A stretch of DNA of 64,000 bases from Tachypleus tridentatus. Lineage: Eukaryota > Arthropoda > Merostomata > Xiphosura > Limulidae. Below the pieces are notes generated by a model. It had not been told where the DNA came from. It ran no database searches and worked only from the letters and a program-made list of their open reading frames with translations. The position numbers were made by a program, and so were the translations under genes. Position 1 is the stretch's first letter; every line of letters starts with the position of its first letter. This document shows positions 34,021 through 44,279 of the stretch, piece by piece. The stretch covers positions 558,001-622,000 of the forward strand of contig NC_134831.1 in NCBI RefSeq assembly GCF_004210375.1, read 5' to 3'.

Positions 34021-34304
34021 TAGGGCATGGCATGGCCTACTGCGTAAGGCGTGCAACTCGTAATCCGAGGGTCGCGGGTTCGCGACCGCGTCGCGCCAAA
34101 CATGCTCGCCCTCCCAGCCGTGGGGGCGTTATAATGTGACGGTCAATCCCACGATTCGTTGATACAAGAGTAGCCTAAGAGTTGGCGGTGGGTGGTGATG
34201 ACTAGCTGCCTTCCCTCTAGTCTTACACTGCTAAATTAGGGACGGCTAGCACAGATAGCTCTCGAGTAGCTTTGTGCGAAATTCCAAAACAAACAAACAA
34301 ACAA
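34021..34304 (+). repeat. tRNA-headed SINE (family 1, gcg-type), full length
   Basis: Head 'gggcatggcatggcctactg', B box 'gggttcgcgaccgcg', tail 'aaaacaaacaaacaaacaa'. It follows a family-2 SINE almost directly. Confidence 0.93.
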
Positions 34305-34309
34305 TCTTC

Positions 34310-35010
34310 TAGATTGTGGATCGGGAGGAAAACGAACGAAACCAACCAACCAAATCAAAGTTAATATTCTTCCTACCGCCGAATTAATTATTGGAATTTA
34401 CACATTAAGATAATTTATTTATTACCTTCACAAGAAAATTGTTAAAAAAAGATTTGAATCATTAGTAAAGGCGTCTTTCTTTGCTGAACTGTAGAAACAA
34501 ACTTTTTGCCTCATTTGTTGTCGCGAACAAACTACATGTTTGTAAATGCAAGTGCAGATATAAGCAAATACGGTTTTTCAGCAGCGTAGGCAAATAGTAT
34601 AAAGTCATGTTGAGGCCTTTCAACGCTTTCAGTCTTGGGTTGAGGAAACGCATAAACATACGAGCAGAGAGACCTCGTGTAGCTTTATACGGAATTTTAA
34701 AAAAAACAACCATCAAAATACACAAAATTTATCCAGAAACGCTTTAGCGAAAAAAGAAAATAAAAAGGTGAATGTTTAACTTTAGCCCGAGCAGTAGGTA
34801 ATATCTGAAGTAAACCAACTTAACAACACTCACATCGCCTCAGTTTTATTCACGTGCTGTAAAACTGAATTTACATACATTTGGCGCCTAATTTATTTAA
34901 AAATCGTCACTACTCTGGACTGAACAAAATGTGATTTGACGAATGAGAAGCTGAGCCGAACGTAAACAGAGTTCTACAACACACAAATGAATTTATACTT
35001 TGTTGATGTA
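34310..35010. other. No recognisable gene
   Basis: AT-rich. The end of an old SINE-like segment may lie near 34660-34710 ('agagacctcgtgtagcttta'). Confidence 0.35.
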
Positions 35011-35012
35011 TA

Positions 35013-35089
35013 TGCTGTATCCACCGTGGGTATCGAAACCCGATTTTTAGCGTTACAAGTTCTCAGGCTTACCGCTGACCTACTGGGGA
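35013..35089 (-). repeat. Family-2 SINE, head half
   Basis: 'ccaccgtgggtatcgaaacc' and 'agcgttacaagttctcagg', reverse orientation. Confidence 0.7.
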
Positions 35090-35152
35090 AAGGGGAATAC
35101 CAAATGGCGCAGTGTTAGTAATGCCAAGTTGCCCTGATTTTCCTGTGTTTGC

Positions 35153-35394
35153 GTTTGGTTTTTGTTTTGAATTTCGCGCAAAGCTACACGAGTGCTATCT
35201 GCTCTAGCCGTCCCTAGTTCTGCAGTGTAAGACTAGAGAGAAGGCAACTAGTCATCGTTACCCACCGCTAACTCTTGGGCTACTCTTTTTACTAACTAAT
35301 AGTGGGATTGACCGTAACATTATAACGCCCCCACAGCTGAAAGGGCAAGCATTTTTGGTGTGACAGGGATTCGAACCCGCGACCCTCAGATTAC
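35153..35394 (-). repeat. Family-1 SINE, 5' truncated
   Basis: 'gttttgaatttcgcgcaaag' through 'gattcgaacccgcgaccctc', stopping within the tRNA-like head at 'agattac'. Confidence 0.9.
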
Positions 35395-35918
35395 TTCATA
35401 GTCTGTTCCACTCTACAAAAAAATATTCTATGACATCATAGGTTGCGTCACGAATTATTCTAATACTGTGTTTTCAAGTACCTTCTCTTGGCATCAATAT
35501 TAGCGAGTTACTTCTTTTCAAGTTTGTCCTGGAAACACATTATTCAAGTGAAGTCCACATATTCAAGTTGCAAATATGTGTATCATTCAGCATGACAAGC
35601 ATGACACTGTAAAAGGGCTGTAGCGGTACAATTACCGATAGCGAAGGAAAAATAATCACATGAAAAACATGACTTGAATCTGATACGTTCAAGGAATAAA
35701 TAATATTTCGTTGTTAGTCATGTGAGGTGTGCCAGATTAAACTTGTTACAAAATGAAATCATGAGATAATGATAAACGTGGCGAGGAAAATGAAAGGCAA
35801 ACTTAATTTGATAGTTGTAAGAATATAGTTTTTACATGTGGGAAGTACATTACATTATTAATAAATTTATAGGTGGATTGAATATGTGTTTCTAAACATT
35901 GATTTCCATGTGTGATTA

Positions 35919-36160
35919 TTTGTTTTTGAATTTTGCGCTAAGCTACACGAGGGCTATTTGCGCTAGCCGTCCCTAATTTAGCAGTGTAAGACTAGAGGGA
36001 AGGCAGCTGGTCATCACTACCCATCGCCAACTCTTGGGCTACTCTTTTACCAATGAATAGTCGGATTGATCTTAACATTATAACGTCCTCACGGCTGAAA
36101 GGGCAAGCATGTTTGGTGTGACGGGGATTCGAACCCGTGACCTTCATTATTACGACTCGA
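35919..36160 (-). repeat. Family-1 SINE, 5' truncated
   Basis: 'tgtttttgaattttgcgcta' through 'gattcgaacccgtgaccttc' and 'acgactcga'. The end of the head is missing. Confidence 0.9.
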
Positions 36161-36306
36161 TTTTGTGTGTGATGTGGTATGTTGAATGCAGCACTAGTTC
36201 ATATTGTATTTTGACACCACAGAAATCTAAAGTCTATAGTTTTGTACAAATTAGGAACTCAAATTACCGATATTAACATCCTAGAATATAAAATACGAAT
36301 CTTACA

Positions 36307-36356
36307 GTTTCCTCAATGTCTGGTAGAAATTCAATTGTTTATGTGTTCATGTGTTT
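36307..36356 (+). repeat. Direct repeat, copy 1 of 2
   Basis: About 50 bp ('tttcctcaatgtctggtaga' onward) nearly identical to 36850-36899. The pair bounds a 490-bp segment. An artificial 'MSGRNSIVYV' reading starts in both copies. Confidence 0.85.
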
Positions 36357-36849
36357 TTTGAAATGCCACTCATGTACCGAATTAAACATTGACCCTGCTT
36401 ACTGCTTTCCATTTTTGGAAATGGTCCCTTATATATACGTACTTCTATATATGAAATATGAAGGACCCATCAAAAACTCTGAATGTCTCCTAAGTTGTTT
36501 CCTCAGCTATTTTCAAATATAATGGCATCATTTCTTTGTTCACAAAACGAATCTTCGTACTAGTAAGTTGAGTCTCAAGCCTGTTCAAAATTCCGTTGAA
36601 TTTTGTTCACAATCTAATCAAACTTGGTGATCCAGTTGATGAGAGGATGGATGATGATTTACTTCCCTGCACGGGTCGAAAGAAGATAATCCATCTTCGA
36701 GCACTTGGATGTCGGTTTTTCGGCGGCCGATATCATTATGCCGACTGTCGATTTATAAACATTTAAATTTCTGTCAGTTACGTTCGTCGACCATGTTCCT
36801 TCCTCAAAACAACAATTTTTTTGATGTATGGTTAATGTATAGGTACCCT
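36357..36849. other. Segment between direct repeats
   Basis: Unique-looking DNA. 'gtttttcggcggccgatatc' lies near 36713. The coding frames here have no recognisable domain. It could be the inside of an uncharacterised element. Confidence 0.3.
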
Positions 36850-36899
36850 AGTTTCCTCAATGTCTGGTAGAAATTCAATAGTTTATGTGCTCATGTGTG
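36850..36899 (+). repeat. Direct repeat, copy 2 of 2
   Basis: Matches 36307-36356 with about two or three substitutions. Confidence 0.85.
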
Positions 36900-36972
36900 G
36901 ATATATTTCAAACCTTTCTTCAACGACATTCACATACACTTCTGTTTTATTTTTTCTGTCTTTTTTTTTCTA

Positions 36973-37038
36973 CCCTGGTAGCTTATCGGAAAGCTTGAGG
37001 GCTTATAACCCTAAAATTTGGGGTATGAACCCCGTGAT
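36973..37038 (+). repeat. Family-2 SINE head
   Basis: 'ccctggtagcttatcggaaa' followed by 'gggcttataaccctaaaatt' and 'gggtatgaaccccgtga'. Confidence 0.55.
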
Positions 37039-37127
37039 GCAACAACCTTCCTTTCATATAAACAAAGTCCTTCCTCCACCGTTCCGTATTTTTGATATTT
37101 ATAAGAGTCTTATTGAGGTCTTAAGCT

Positions 37128-37195
37128 TAAAGCTACACAATAAGCTATCTGCGCTCTGTTCACCGCAAGGAGGAAAAACTCCGGATTTTAACACT
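37128..37195 (-). repeat. Family-2 SINE fragment
   Basis: 'aaagctacacaataagctat' and 'ctgcgctctgttcaccgca' in reverse orientation. Confidence 0.5.
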
Positions 37196-37447
37196 ATTAA
37201 GGTCATAAAATGACCAGTTATATCCAGTTCGGCAGAAGCTTTATTGTTGTGTTTTATAATTTTGGTTTTTATCTTTATAAGAATCCTAAACGTTATACAC
37301 GGGAATCAAAAGGTTTATTAATCACTTTGCACCGCGTTGCTCACATATTGTAAGCTTCAATAAGCACACATACATGTTAAGCGCGTTATGAACATGGAAA
37401 TCATTCACAGACACTCTTTAATTCGTTCTTTTGTTTTTGTTTTCCAG

Positions 37448-37469
37448 ATCGAATGAGGCTTTGAAGTAA
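37448..37469 (+). CDS. Sphk: Possible sphingosine kinase exon 7 (alternative C-terminus)
   Basis: A strong acceptor 'tttgtttttgttttccag' precedes 37448. Joined to the exon 6 donor at 32139, it completes codon 562 as AGA (Arg), adds SNEALK and stops at TAA (37467-37469). The phase fits and total length becomes 568 residues. The alternative is simple termination at 32143. With only seven residues to judge and no clear AATAAA close downstream, I keep this as an option. Confidence 0.4.
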
Positions 37470-37674
37470 TCGAGCTTGATAAATTGTTATAATTGTAATG
37501 AATCACTCACTGTTGGTTTACCGATTACAAACTTTGTTTTAGAGTATTCAATACATTTTTAAATATTTACCGACTTAGTTTATATATATATAAAGACCTT
37601 ATTTAATGTAAGAAATTTTAAAAAATTCAACGTACAATGATAAGAGTCTGCAGTCCTTAAAGAATCATGACAAA

Positions 37675-38345
37675 ACCTATTTATTTATATTCCCAGCATT
37701 AATCAGTACTACCAAACATATTTATTTATATTCCCAGCATTAATCAGTACTACCAAACCTATTTATTTATATTCCAGTGTTAATCAGTACTACCAAACCT
37801 ATTTATTTATATTCCAGTGTTAATCAGTACTACCAAACCTATTTATTTATATTCCAGTGTTAATCAGTACTACCAAACCTATTTATTTATGTTCCAGTGT
37901 TAATCAGAACTACCAAACCTATTTATTTCCAGTGTTAATTAGTACTACCAAACCTATATATTTATATTTCAGTGTTAATCAGTACTATTAAACCTATTTA
38001 TTTATATTTTCAGTATTAATCAGTACTACCAAACCTATTTATTTTTATTCCAGTGTTAATCAGAAATACCAAACCTATTTATTTCCAGTTTTAATTAGTA
38101 CTACCAAACCTATATATTTATATTTCAGTGTTAATCAGTACTATTAAACCTATTTATTTATATTTTCAGTATTAATCAATACTACAGAAGCTATTTTTAC
38201 TCCCAGTATTAATCAGTACTATTAAACCTATTTATTTATATTTTCAGTATTAATCAATACTACAGAAGCTATTTTTTATTCCCAGTATTAATCAGTATTA
38301 CAAAAGGTATTTATTTATATTCCCAGTGTTAATGAGTACTACAAA
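37675..38345. repeat. Minisatellite, 40-bp unit, about 17 copies
   Basis: The unit is 'accaaacctatttatttata' followed by 'ttccagtgttaatcagtact'. Some copies lack about 8 bp ('tttatttccagtg'), and blocks of several units recur as larger repeats. Confidence 0.93.
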
Positions 38346-38387
38346 ACATATTAATTTTTATTACATCTGAATTTGCTTGTTTTTATA

Positions 38388-38515
38388 AGCTTTGCAAATA
38401 ACTGCACAAAGGGCTATCAGCACATATCCGTCCCTAATTTTGAGCCAATAGACTAGAAGTAGGACAGCTAATTAACTATCAGCGCCCACTGTTAGCGCAT
38501 GTGGTTTATTGAAGG
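38388..38515 (-). repeat. Old SINE-related fragment
   Basis: 'gcacaaagggctatcagcac', 'cgtccctaattttgagccaa', 'gactagaagtaggacagcta' resemble the family-1 body in reverse, but differ enough to be an older family. Confidence 0.5.
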
Positions 38516-38601
38516 ATGTATGGCCAAAAATTGTCCTTTCTGTTATGAAAAACGAATATTTTGAAAATAATATTACTTAAGATGGTACTACGCTTCGAAA
38601 A

Positions 38602-38673
38602 AGTGGGCATATCTCAGTGGTAGTGTATTCTACTGCAGAACGAAAGGTCCCTGGTGAAATCACGGGCACCCCC
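38602..38673 (+). tRNA. tRNA-Cys(GCA)-like pseudogene
   Basis: About 72 bp with the layout of tRNA-Cys: 'atctcagtggtag' D-arm, anticodon loop CTGCAGA with GCA, 'ggtccctgg' variable/T-arm start and a '...gggcacccc' 3' end. The anticodon stem has two mispairs and the T loop reads TGAAATC instead of TTCAAAT. It is therefore probably a dead copy. No tail or body of a SINE follows. Confidence 0.55.
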
Positions 38674-38720
38674 TAAGAAATGAAAATTATATGCTCAACG
38701 TATTTTATTCGTTAAAACAT

Positions 38721-39002
38721 TGTTTGTTTGTTTGTTTTTGAATTTCGCACAAAGCTACTCGAGGGCTATCTGTGCTAGCCGTCCCTAATTTATCAGTGTA
38801 AGACTAGAGGGAAGGCAGCTAGTTATCACCACCCACCGCCAACTCTTGGGCTACTCTTTTACCAACGAAAAGTGGGATTGACCGTCACATCATAACGCCC
38901 CCACGGCTGGGAGGGCGAGCATGTTTGGCACGACTCGGGCGCGAACCCGCGACCCTCACATTACGAAGCGCACGCCTTAACGCGCTAGGCCATGTCAGGC
39001 CC
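38721..39002 (-). repeat. tRNA-headed SINE (family 1, gcg-type), full length
   Basis: 'tgtttgtttgtttgtttttg' through 'cgcgctaggccatgtcaggc'. It is flanked by a short duplication 'aaaacattgtt' on both sides. Confidence 0.94.
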
Positions 39003-39097
39003 TAAAACATTGTTAATAGAGAAAAATAATTCATTGGAACATTTGGAAGTGGATGAAATGATTGTCCCTTTCTTTCTTTTACAGGGGAGACTCTAAA

Positions 39098-39215
39098 TCC
39101 CCGCTAGAACAACGGTTATTCTACAGATTTACAATGCTAAAATCAGGGATTCGATTCCTCTCGGTGGAGCCAGCAGATAGCTTGATGTGGCTTTGCTATA
39201 ATAAAACACATACAC
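39098..39215 (+). repeat. Family-2 SINE
   Basis: 'ccccgctagaacaacggtta', 'gattcgattcctctcggtgg', 'gtggctttgctataataaaa'. Confidence 0.85.
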
Positions 39216-39509
39216 ACACTTACTGCAACATCTTCTAATATACATTTTATTAGTGACGAGCAGAAGTACCCGTCCCCAGTGACGGAAAAAGTTTAAGTTA
39301 ATCTATCATTTTCAATTATTTTTTGAACTTTAAAATGGTTAACTGTGTTACACTGTTTGTTTCACTCAGAGTTCTGAGCTACTTCTTCCTCCTCACCGTG
39401 AACATTTCAGTCATGTAAAGAACCATTCAACATACAGTAACTCTACACTGTTATTCTTTCTGAAGTTACGTCACATTTTGATATGTGAATGATAGTGTAA
39501 TTAATTACT

Positions 39510-39766
39510 TTTTTTGTTTTGGAATTTCGTGCCAAACTACACGACGGCTAATTGCGCTAGCCGTCCCTAATTTAGCAGCGTAAAATTAGAGGGAAGGCAA
39601 CTAGTCATCACCACCCACCGCCAACTTTTGGGCTACTCTTTTACAGGCGAATAGTGGGATTGACCGTCACATTATAACGCCCTCACGGCTGAAGGGGTGG
39701 GCATGTTTAGTGTGAGAGGGATTCGAACCCACGAATTACGAGTCGAGTGCCTTAACCACCTGGCCA
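39510..39766 (-). repeat. tRNA-headed SINE (family 1) with 12-bp target duplication
   Basis: 'ttttttgttttggaatttcg' through 'cgagtgccttaaccacctgg'. The duplication 'taattaattact' stands at 39498-39509 and 39767-39778. Confidence 0.94.
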
Positions 39767-39779
39767 TAATTAATTACTA

Positions 39780-40580
39780 ATAACTTTGTGTACAATTCAC
39801 TGATGGTTATCAACATGATTTATACTTCTCTTGTCATTTCAAAAATTGTGAAAGTTGAGATTTGCCTGCGTGCACAGCTTTTCAATGAGTAGACAGATTG
39901 ACGCTTGGACAGTTCACAATATATATTAGATATCATATGGCAGCTTTGTTAGTGCTATCTATGAAGGTTATGTTAGTGCTACTATTGTGGTTTCTTGTTC
40001 TTTGCTATGTAACTTGCATATATGTGTAACTACTGCGTATACACGCTCAGAAATTTCTGTAACTTACTCTATAGTTCATACGCCATTACACCTTTCTTTA
40101 TTTATATTAATTCATGGTCAATATTTTACATTATTTTACCACAAGAGGGTAAACTCAGGTCAGTGTTTCCTAAAGTGGGGGCAGTGAATATTCTTCTGAG
40201 GGGGAGTGCCAAGAATGTACCGTAAACAAAGATTCTAAATTAATTTTAATTCTAAATAAACAATAAGCCCATAAAAATGTGGTGAATTAATTAAATGATA
40301 CAATATGTCGAAAGGAAATGTTATTGTTTTTATTACGTTACTGTTTTTCAATCATCACGCTAAAGTAATGGAGAAGGAAACATTTTAAGACACATGATGA
40401 AACTTTGTAGAATGGACGGCAACTGCCTGTTATTGAGACACAAGTGTAGAGGACGACGTCTTCCACCTTTCCTCTTCAGGTCAGTGTGTGTGTGTGTGTA
40501 GGTGTTGCCATTGGTTGAATCTGCAGGAAATCTCTTCTCCAATCAGAAACAGTGATAATTCAATCAATTATAGCACGCTC
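39780..40580. other. No recognisable gene
   Basis: AT-rich, with a short GT repeat near 40485. Open frames are chance. Confidence 0.35.
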
Positions 40581-40584
40581 TCCA

Positions 40585-41253
40585 CAATCTACCAGGACAC
40601 TATAAAAGACCGAGGTGTGTATTAGACTTAGGCCCAAAAGTCAAAATAAAATAAAGGCAAAAACCCCATGTAAATTTCAATATTTTTTTACGTGAGGGGT
40701 CGAAGAGGAACCACAACGTTCTTGACCACCCCAGTTGGGGAGAGAATTTTTCAGACTTCTCTCTCTCTAAACTAAACCCCTGCCACGTTCGTTTGCGTTT
40801 GTGAGACTTAGGCCCGAATAACATCGAAATCAGTCAAATGCCATTGAACATCCCACGTTCATAAACGTCAACCCAGACGCAAACCATGCAAGCCGTGCCT
40901 ACAGATAATACAACTATAACAGACAAGCAACGCCTCAATTCTCATGGTACTCAAACTAGAGTACCCAGAAGATACAACTCTTCCCAGACAATAGAGAAAC
41001 TACCTGATAACTCAGTAGTAGATGTACAACCACTAGACTTATTCCCCCCTTCACGACGGCGGTCCACATTCTCGAACCAAGATCAACTCAAGTCTGTGCA
41101 GAGGATTACGAGTATGACTTTATTGTCCAGAAAATTGATGAAGAAAAACGAAATCTCCCTTCGCCGAACAGGTTATTTCCGAAATATTTTGAGAAAGTAA
41201 GACTAGAGAGCCAGAGAGGCTTTGAGGCAATGGCAAACCTTAGTATTCCCTGA
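40585..41253 (+). mobile_element. Probable LINE 5' end with broken ORF1
   Basis: Starts around 'ctataaaagaccgaggtgtg' with a GC-richer leader than its surroundings. An ATG at 40886 opens MQAVPTDNTTITDKQRLNSH, running to about 41040. A frameshift then leads into FIVQKIDEEKRNLPSPNRLF, then PKYFEKVRLESQRGFEAMAN, ending at TGA 41251-41253. The basic, Pro-rich composition suits a gag-like ORF1 of a jockey-type element, but no zinc knuckle is present. I cannot name the family. Confidence 0.45.
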
Positions 41254-41800
41254 TTGCTCCCAGTTTTTCTCCCAGCCCTGTTTACTTGCTTTACCCCAGC
41301 TATCACAGAGCTCGGTCTTTTTCTAGTTATGTTATGTTGTGTCTGGTCCTTATCGTTATTTGATGATCCAACTCAGTTTTATCAAGCTATAACAGGGCAC
41401 ATTCAGGGTAGATTATTCGGCGCCCTGAACGTAAAAGTGGGTTTTTCTCGGGGTACTCCCGTTTCCCCCACAGCAAAATTTTGGGCATTTCTTTATCCAA
41501 GCCTTGAAAAGAGGTCTGTTATCCTGTGTTACTGTTGTTCCTATACTTTTCTACATTTTTATAATTCATGTAGCATCTACAGTAATCTGATTCTTAACTC
41601 TGCCCTCTCCGCCTCCCCCGGCTCGTGACGTCATTGTTCCCCCCACTGCAAGCATAGCTCGTTCTTCCTATTTTCGTTTGGCTCGACTGGTCTTCGTCGC
41701 GGCTACGTTCGACTAACCCAATGATGATCACCAGTAAATAACCAAGGTTACTACTAATATTGCATTTATTTTTTTGTTTAGCAGTACCAATTAACTGACT
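41254..41800 (+). other. Possible retroelement remnant
   Basis: A 124-codon frame (41254-41628) without a recognisable domain. GC content is higher than the flanks, as in the preceding segment. It may belong to the same decayed element. Confidence 0.3.
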
Positions 41801-41806
41801 AAATAT

Positions 41807-41890
41807 ATCCTCTTAAGCTATGTCTAACCAACGTACACGTGTGAGGCTGAAGAGAAACAACAGTTTCTAAGCGCCCCTGGTTTGCCTTAT
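41807..41890 (+). repeat. Dispersed repeat, copy 1 of 2
   Basis: 'ctatgtctaaccaacgtaca' through 'aacagtttctaagcgcccct', about 80 bp, about 80% like 43478-43553. Confidence 0.75.
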
Positions 41891-41955
41891 GGGTTTCCCC
41901 TATAGGACTTTAAAACCAAAGCTACTACCATGTTATTATAAAAAAAAATGACTTA

Positions 41956-42231
41956 GGCCCGATGTAACCAGATGGTTGTGGCGCCCGTCTCTTAATCTCA
42001 TGGTTGCGGGTCCAAATTCCCATCACACTAAGCATGCTCTCCCTTTTCAGCCGTACGACATTGTAATGTAATAGTCAATCCCAGTATTCACTGACAAAAT
42101 AATAGCCCAAGAATTGGCGATGTGTGGCGATGACTAGCTCCCTTCTCTCTTGTCTTACATTGCTAAATTAGAAATGGTTAACGCAAATACCCTTCCTGTA
42201 GCTTTGCGAAAAAATTCTGAAAACAAACAAA
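41956..42231 (+). repeat. tRNA-headed SINE (family 1), diverged
   Basis: 'ggcccgatgtaaccagatgg' through 'ctgaaaacaaacaaac'. Confidence 0.85.
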
Positions 42232-42239
42232 CGTGTTAG

Positions 42240-42780
42240 ACTTGATAAAGACTAGGAGTTAGAAACGTCTTTCTAAACCTAACAGACATGGCATGAAAGT
42301 TTCAAATCCAGTTTCATTCCAAGCGAGAAAAGTTATTTTATTGTTAATAAAACATATTATTTGTGTTGAAACTGTGCAATAGCAGATTGAAATTTCTCGT
42401 GCTCAAGCTTTAAATATCTCTTCAATCAATTGCAATAAGAATTTTTAAACACTCCGGTATCACCTTTTCTCAATAGATATTTAGGCTGAATTATATTAGC
42501 AAAAATGACTGAGTAAATTCTGAACTTTTTTTAAAACTCAGACATAACGTATATTTCACTTTAACTAAAATATCTTAATAATGGCTTACTTCACGCGTCC
42601 AGTGATTTAACAAAACCCCAGAGAGAGTTATTTTACTTTTAAGTTTTTGCGATTAATTTATGTGATTATTTATCGCACAGTGTAACAGCTGAATTAAAAG
42701 TATGTTTATTCATATTATTGAATAATATTCATGTTTTCTTTGCGTTTTAGTTAAAGCTCCACAGATGTCGCTATAAAGCC
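42240..42780. other. No recognisable feature
   Basis: AT-rich and without repeats that I could pair. Confidence 0.35.
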
Positions 42781-43470
42781 AAGGATTGTTATCAACAATG
42801 AGCGATCGATCCATACCCGGCCCTAAATTGGCCCGTTTGAGTTTGATATTTCGTCTGCGACCTGCTTATTGCTTTGCTTTTTCTTCAATCGGGCGTTAAC
42901 TTCGCCTTCACTATGTCAGCTGCCACGCCTACCAGACTCGCCTTAACCAGATTTGTGTTATACTTATCAATTCTTTTAACCCAAAATTATCAACAGTCAT
43001 GTTGTCAAAATTCTTAACTTCTACCAAGTGCGGTGTTGAAGGATTACTGTTTAGTCTTCAACACCCCTGTGTGTTAATATTTCCTCAGAAATATTAATCT
43101 TATGCCAAAACAACTGCCAGAATAGAGAGAGGAACAGTAAGCAGTACCCGTCCGGTGAAAGTGGTTTTCTCCAGACACTCCCGCCCTGAAAAAGACCCCT
43201 TTCTGTCTATGTCACATTCTATGTTTTTTCCCTTTCTCCCTTCTCTCTTCTTTCTCTCACTGCTTTCACATTTCACTTTACTGCCTCCCCTCGTAACACT
43301 TGGCGGGCTGCTGTCTGGATCTCTCTGCTCAGTCATCGTTTTTACCACCAGAAGTCCTAAACGCAAGGTAAAATGTCGCTGCACCACGAGCAACGACGTC
43401 TCCGAGCTTCTTCCCAGCTTTTACTGACTCCCGGATCTCCCATTCAAAACAACCAAGACTCACCCCTCCT
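42781..43470. other. GC-richer segment, possible retroelement remnant
   Basis: Overlapping open frames on both strands (43100-43427) have low-complexity content and no recognisable domain. It lies between the two copies of the 80-bp repeat. Confidence 0.3.
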
Positions 43471-43477
43471 ACCTCCT

Positions 43478-43553
43478 AAGTTATGTCTAACCTATGAATG
43501 CGTGTGGGCCTGAAGAGACACAACAGTTTCTGAGCACCCCTGGTTGCCGTTAC
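43478..43553 (+). repeat. Dispersed repeat, copy 2 of 2
   Basis: 'gttatgtctaacctatgaat' through 'aacagtttctgagcacccct'. Pairs with 41807-41890. Confidence 0.75.
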
Positions 43554-43797
43554 AAATTGGACCGGTGAGCATTCTCTGCATTTCCGGACGTTAGTTCAAG
43601 CTCATCATTATAATCAGAAGTTTAACATTAAATTATATAATGTTAGTTATCAGTATTTATATTATAAAGTGCGCTAGTGGAATTCTTCAAAACGTGTATT
43701 TTTAAAATAACTAGTTTTAGACTTTAATGTGTTTATTGTTTATAGCTGCTTTTGAGAAATTATGTATAACATAAAATATCTCTTCTCCGTCGTTTGT

Positions 43798-44073
43798 GGC
43801 CCAGCATAGCCAGGTGGTTCAGGTACTCGACTAGCAAACTGAGGGTCGCGGGTTCGAATCCCCGTTACACCTAACAATGTCGCCCTTTCACCCGTGGGAG
43901 CGTTGTAATGGGACGGTCAATCCCATTATTCGTTGGTAAAAGACTAGCCCAAGAGTTGGCGGTGGGTAGTGATGGCTAGCTGCCTTTTCTCTAGTGTTAC
44001 ACTGCTAAATTAGGGACGGCTAGCGCAGATAGCCCTCGTGCAGCTTTGCGCGAAATTCAAAAGTCAAACAAAA
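43798..44073 (+). repeat. tRNA-headed SINE (family 1), full length
   Basis: 'ggcccagcatagccaggtgg', B box 'gggttcgaatcccc', tail 'aaaagtcaaacaaaac'. Confidence 0.92.
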
Positions 44074-44162
44074 CGTCATTTGTATTCGTTAATTTTAATA
44101 ACCACATTTTAAACTTTAAAACGTTTATTGTTTATAACAATAGTTAGTTAAAGGTCTATATA

Positions 44163-44272
44163 CCCCCAGTGGCACAGCAATATGTCTGTGGACTTTCACT
44201 GATAGAAATAGGGTTTTGATACCCGTGGTGTGCAAAGCACAGATAGCTCATTGTATAGCTTTGTGTTGAACA
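44163..44272 (+). repeat. Family-2 SINE
   Basis: 'cccccagtggcacagcaata', 'gggttttgatacccgtggtg', 'cacagatagctcattgtata'. Confidence 0.85.
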
Positions 44273-44279
44273 ACAAAGG

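Larger units (their letters stand above)
5346..37469 (+). other. Sphk: Sphingosine kinase gene, whole locus
   Basis: This is the span of the only convincing host gene. Six or seven coding exons join by GT-AG introns with matching phases. Introns are about 7.7, 5.9, 3.9, 6.5 and 1.2 kb, plus an optional 5.3-kb sixth. The joined product is 562 residues if translation stops in exon 6, or 568 if exon 7 is used. The enzyme transfers phosphate from ATP to sphingosine, making the lipid signal sphingosine-1-phosphate, and is usually cytosolic and recruited to membranes. The introns carry most of the minisatellites and several transposons described below. All coding exons lack stops and frameshifts, so the gene looks functional. 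Confidence 0.9.

Noticed and set aside
36316-37213. Two frames both beginning MSGRNSIVYV as a gene family
   Set aside because: The shared start comes from a 50-bp DNA direct repeat. The sequences after it are unrelated.
43100-43427. Overlapping 97- and 90-codon frames on both strands
   Set aside because: Low-complexity, pyrimidine-rich DNA keeps both strands open. No recognisable domain.
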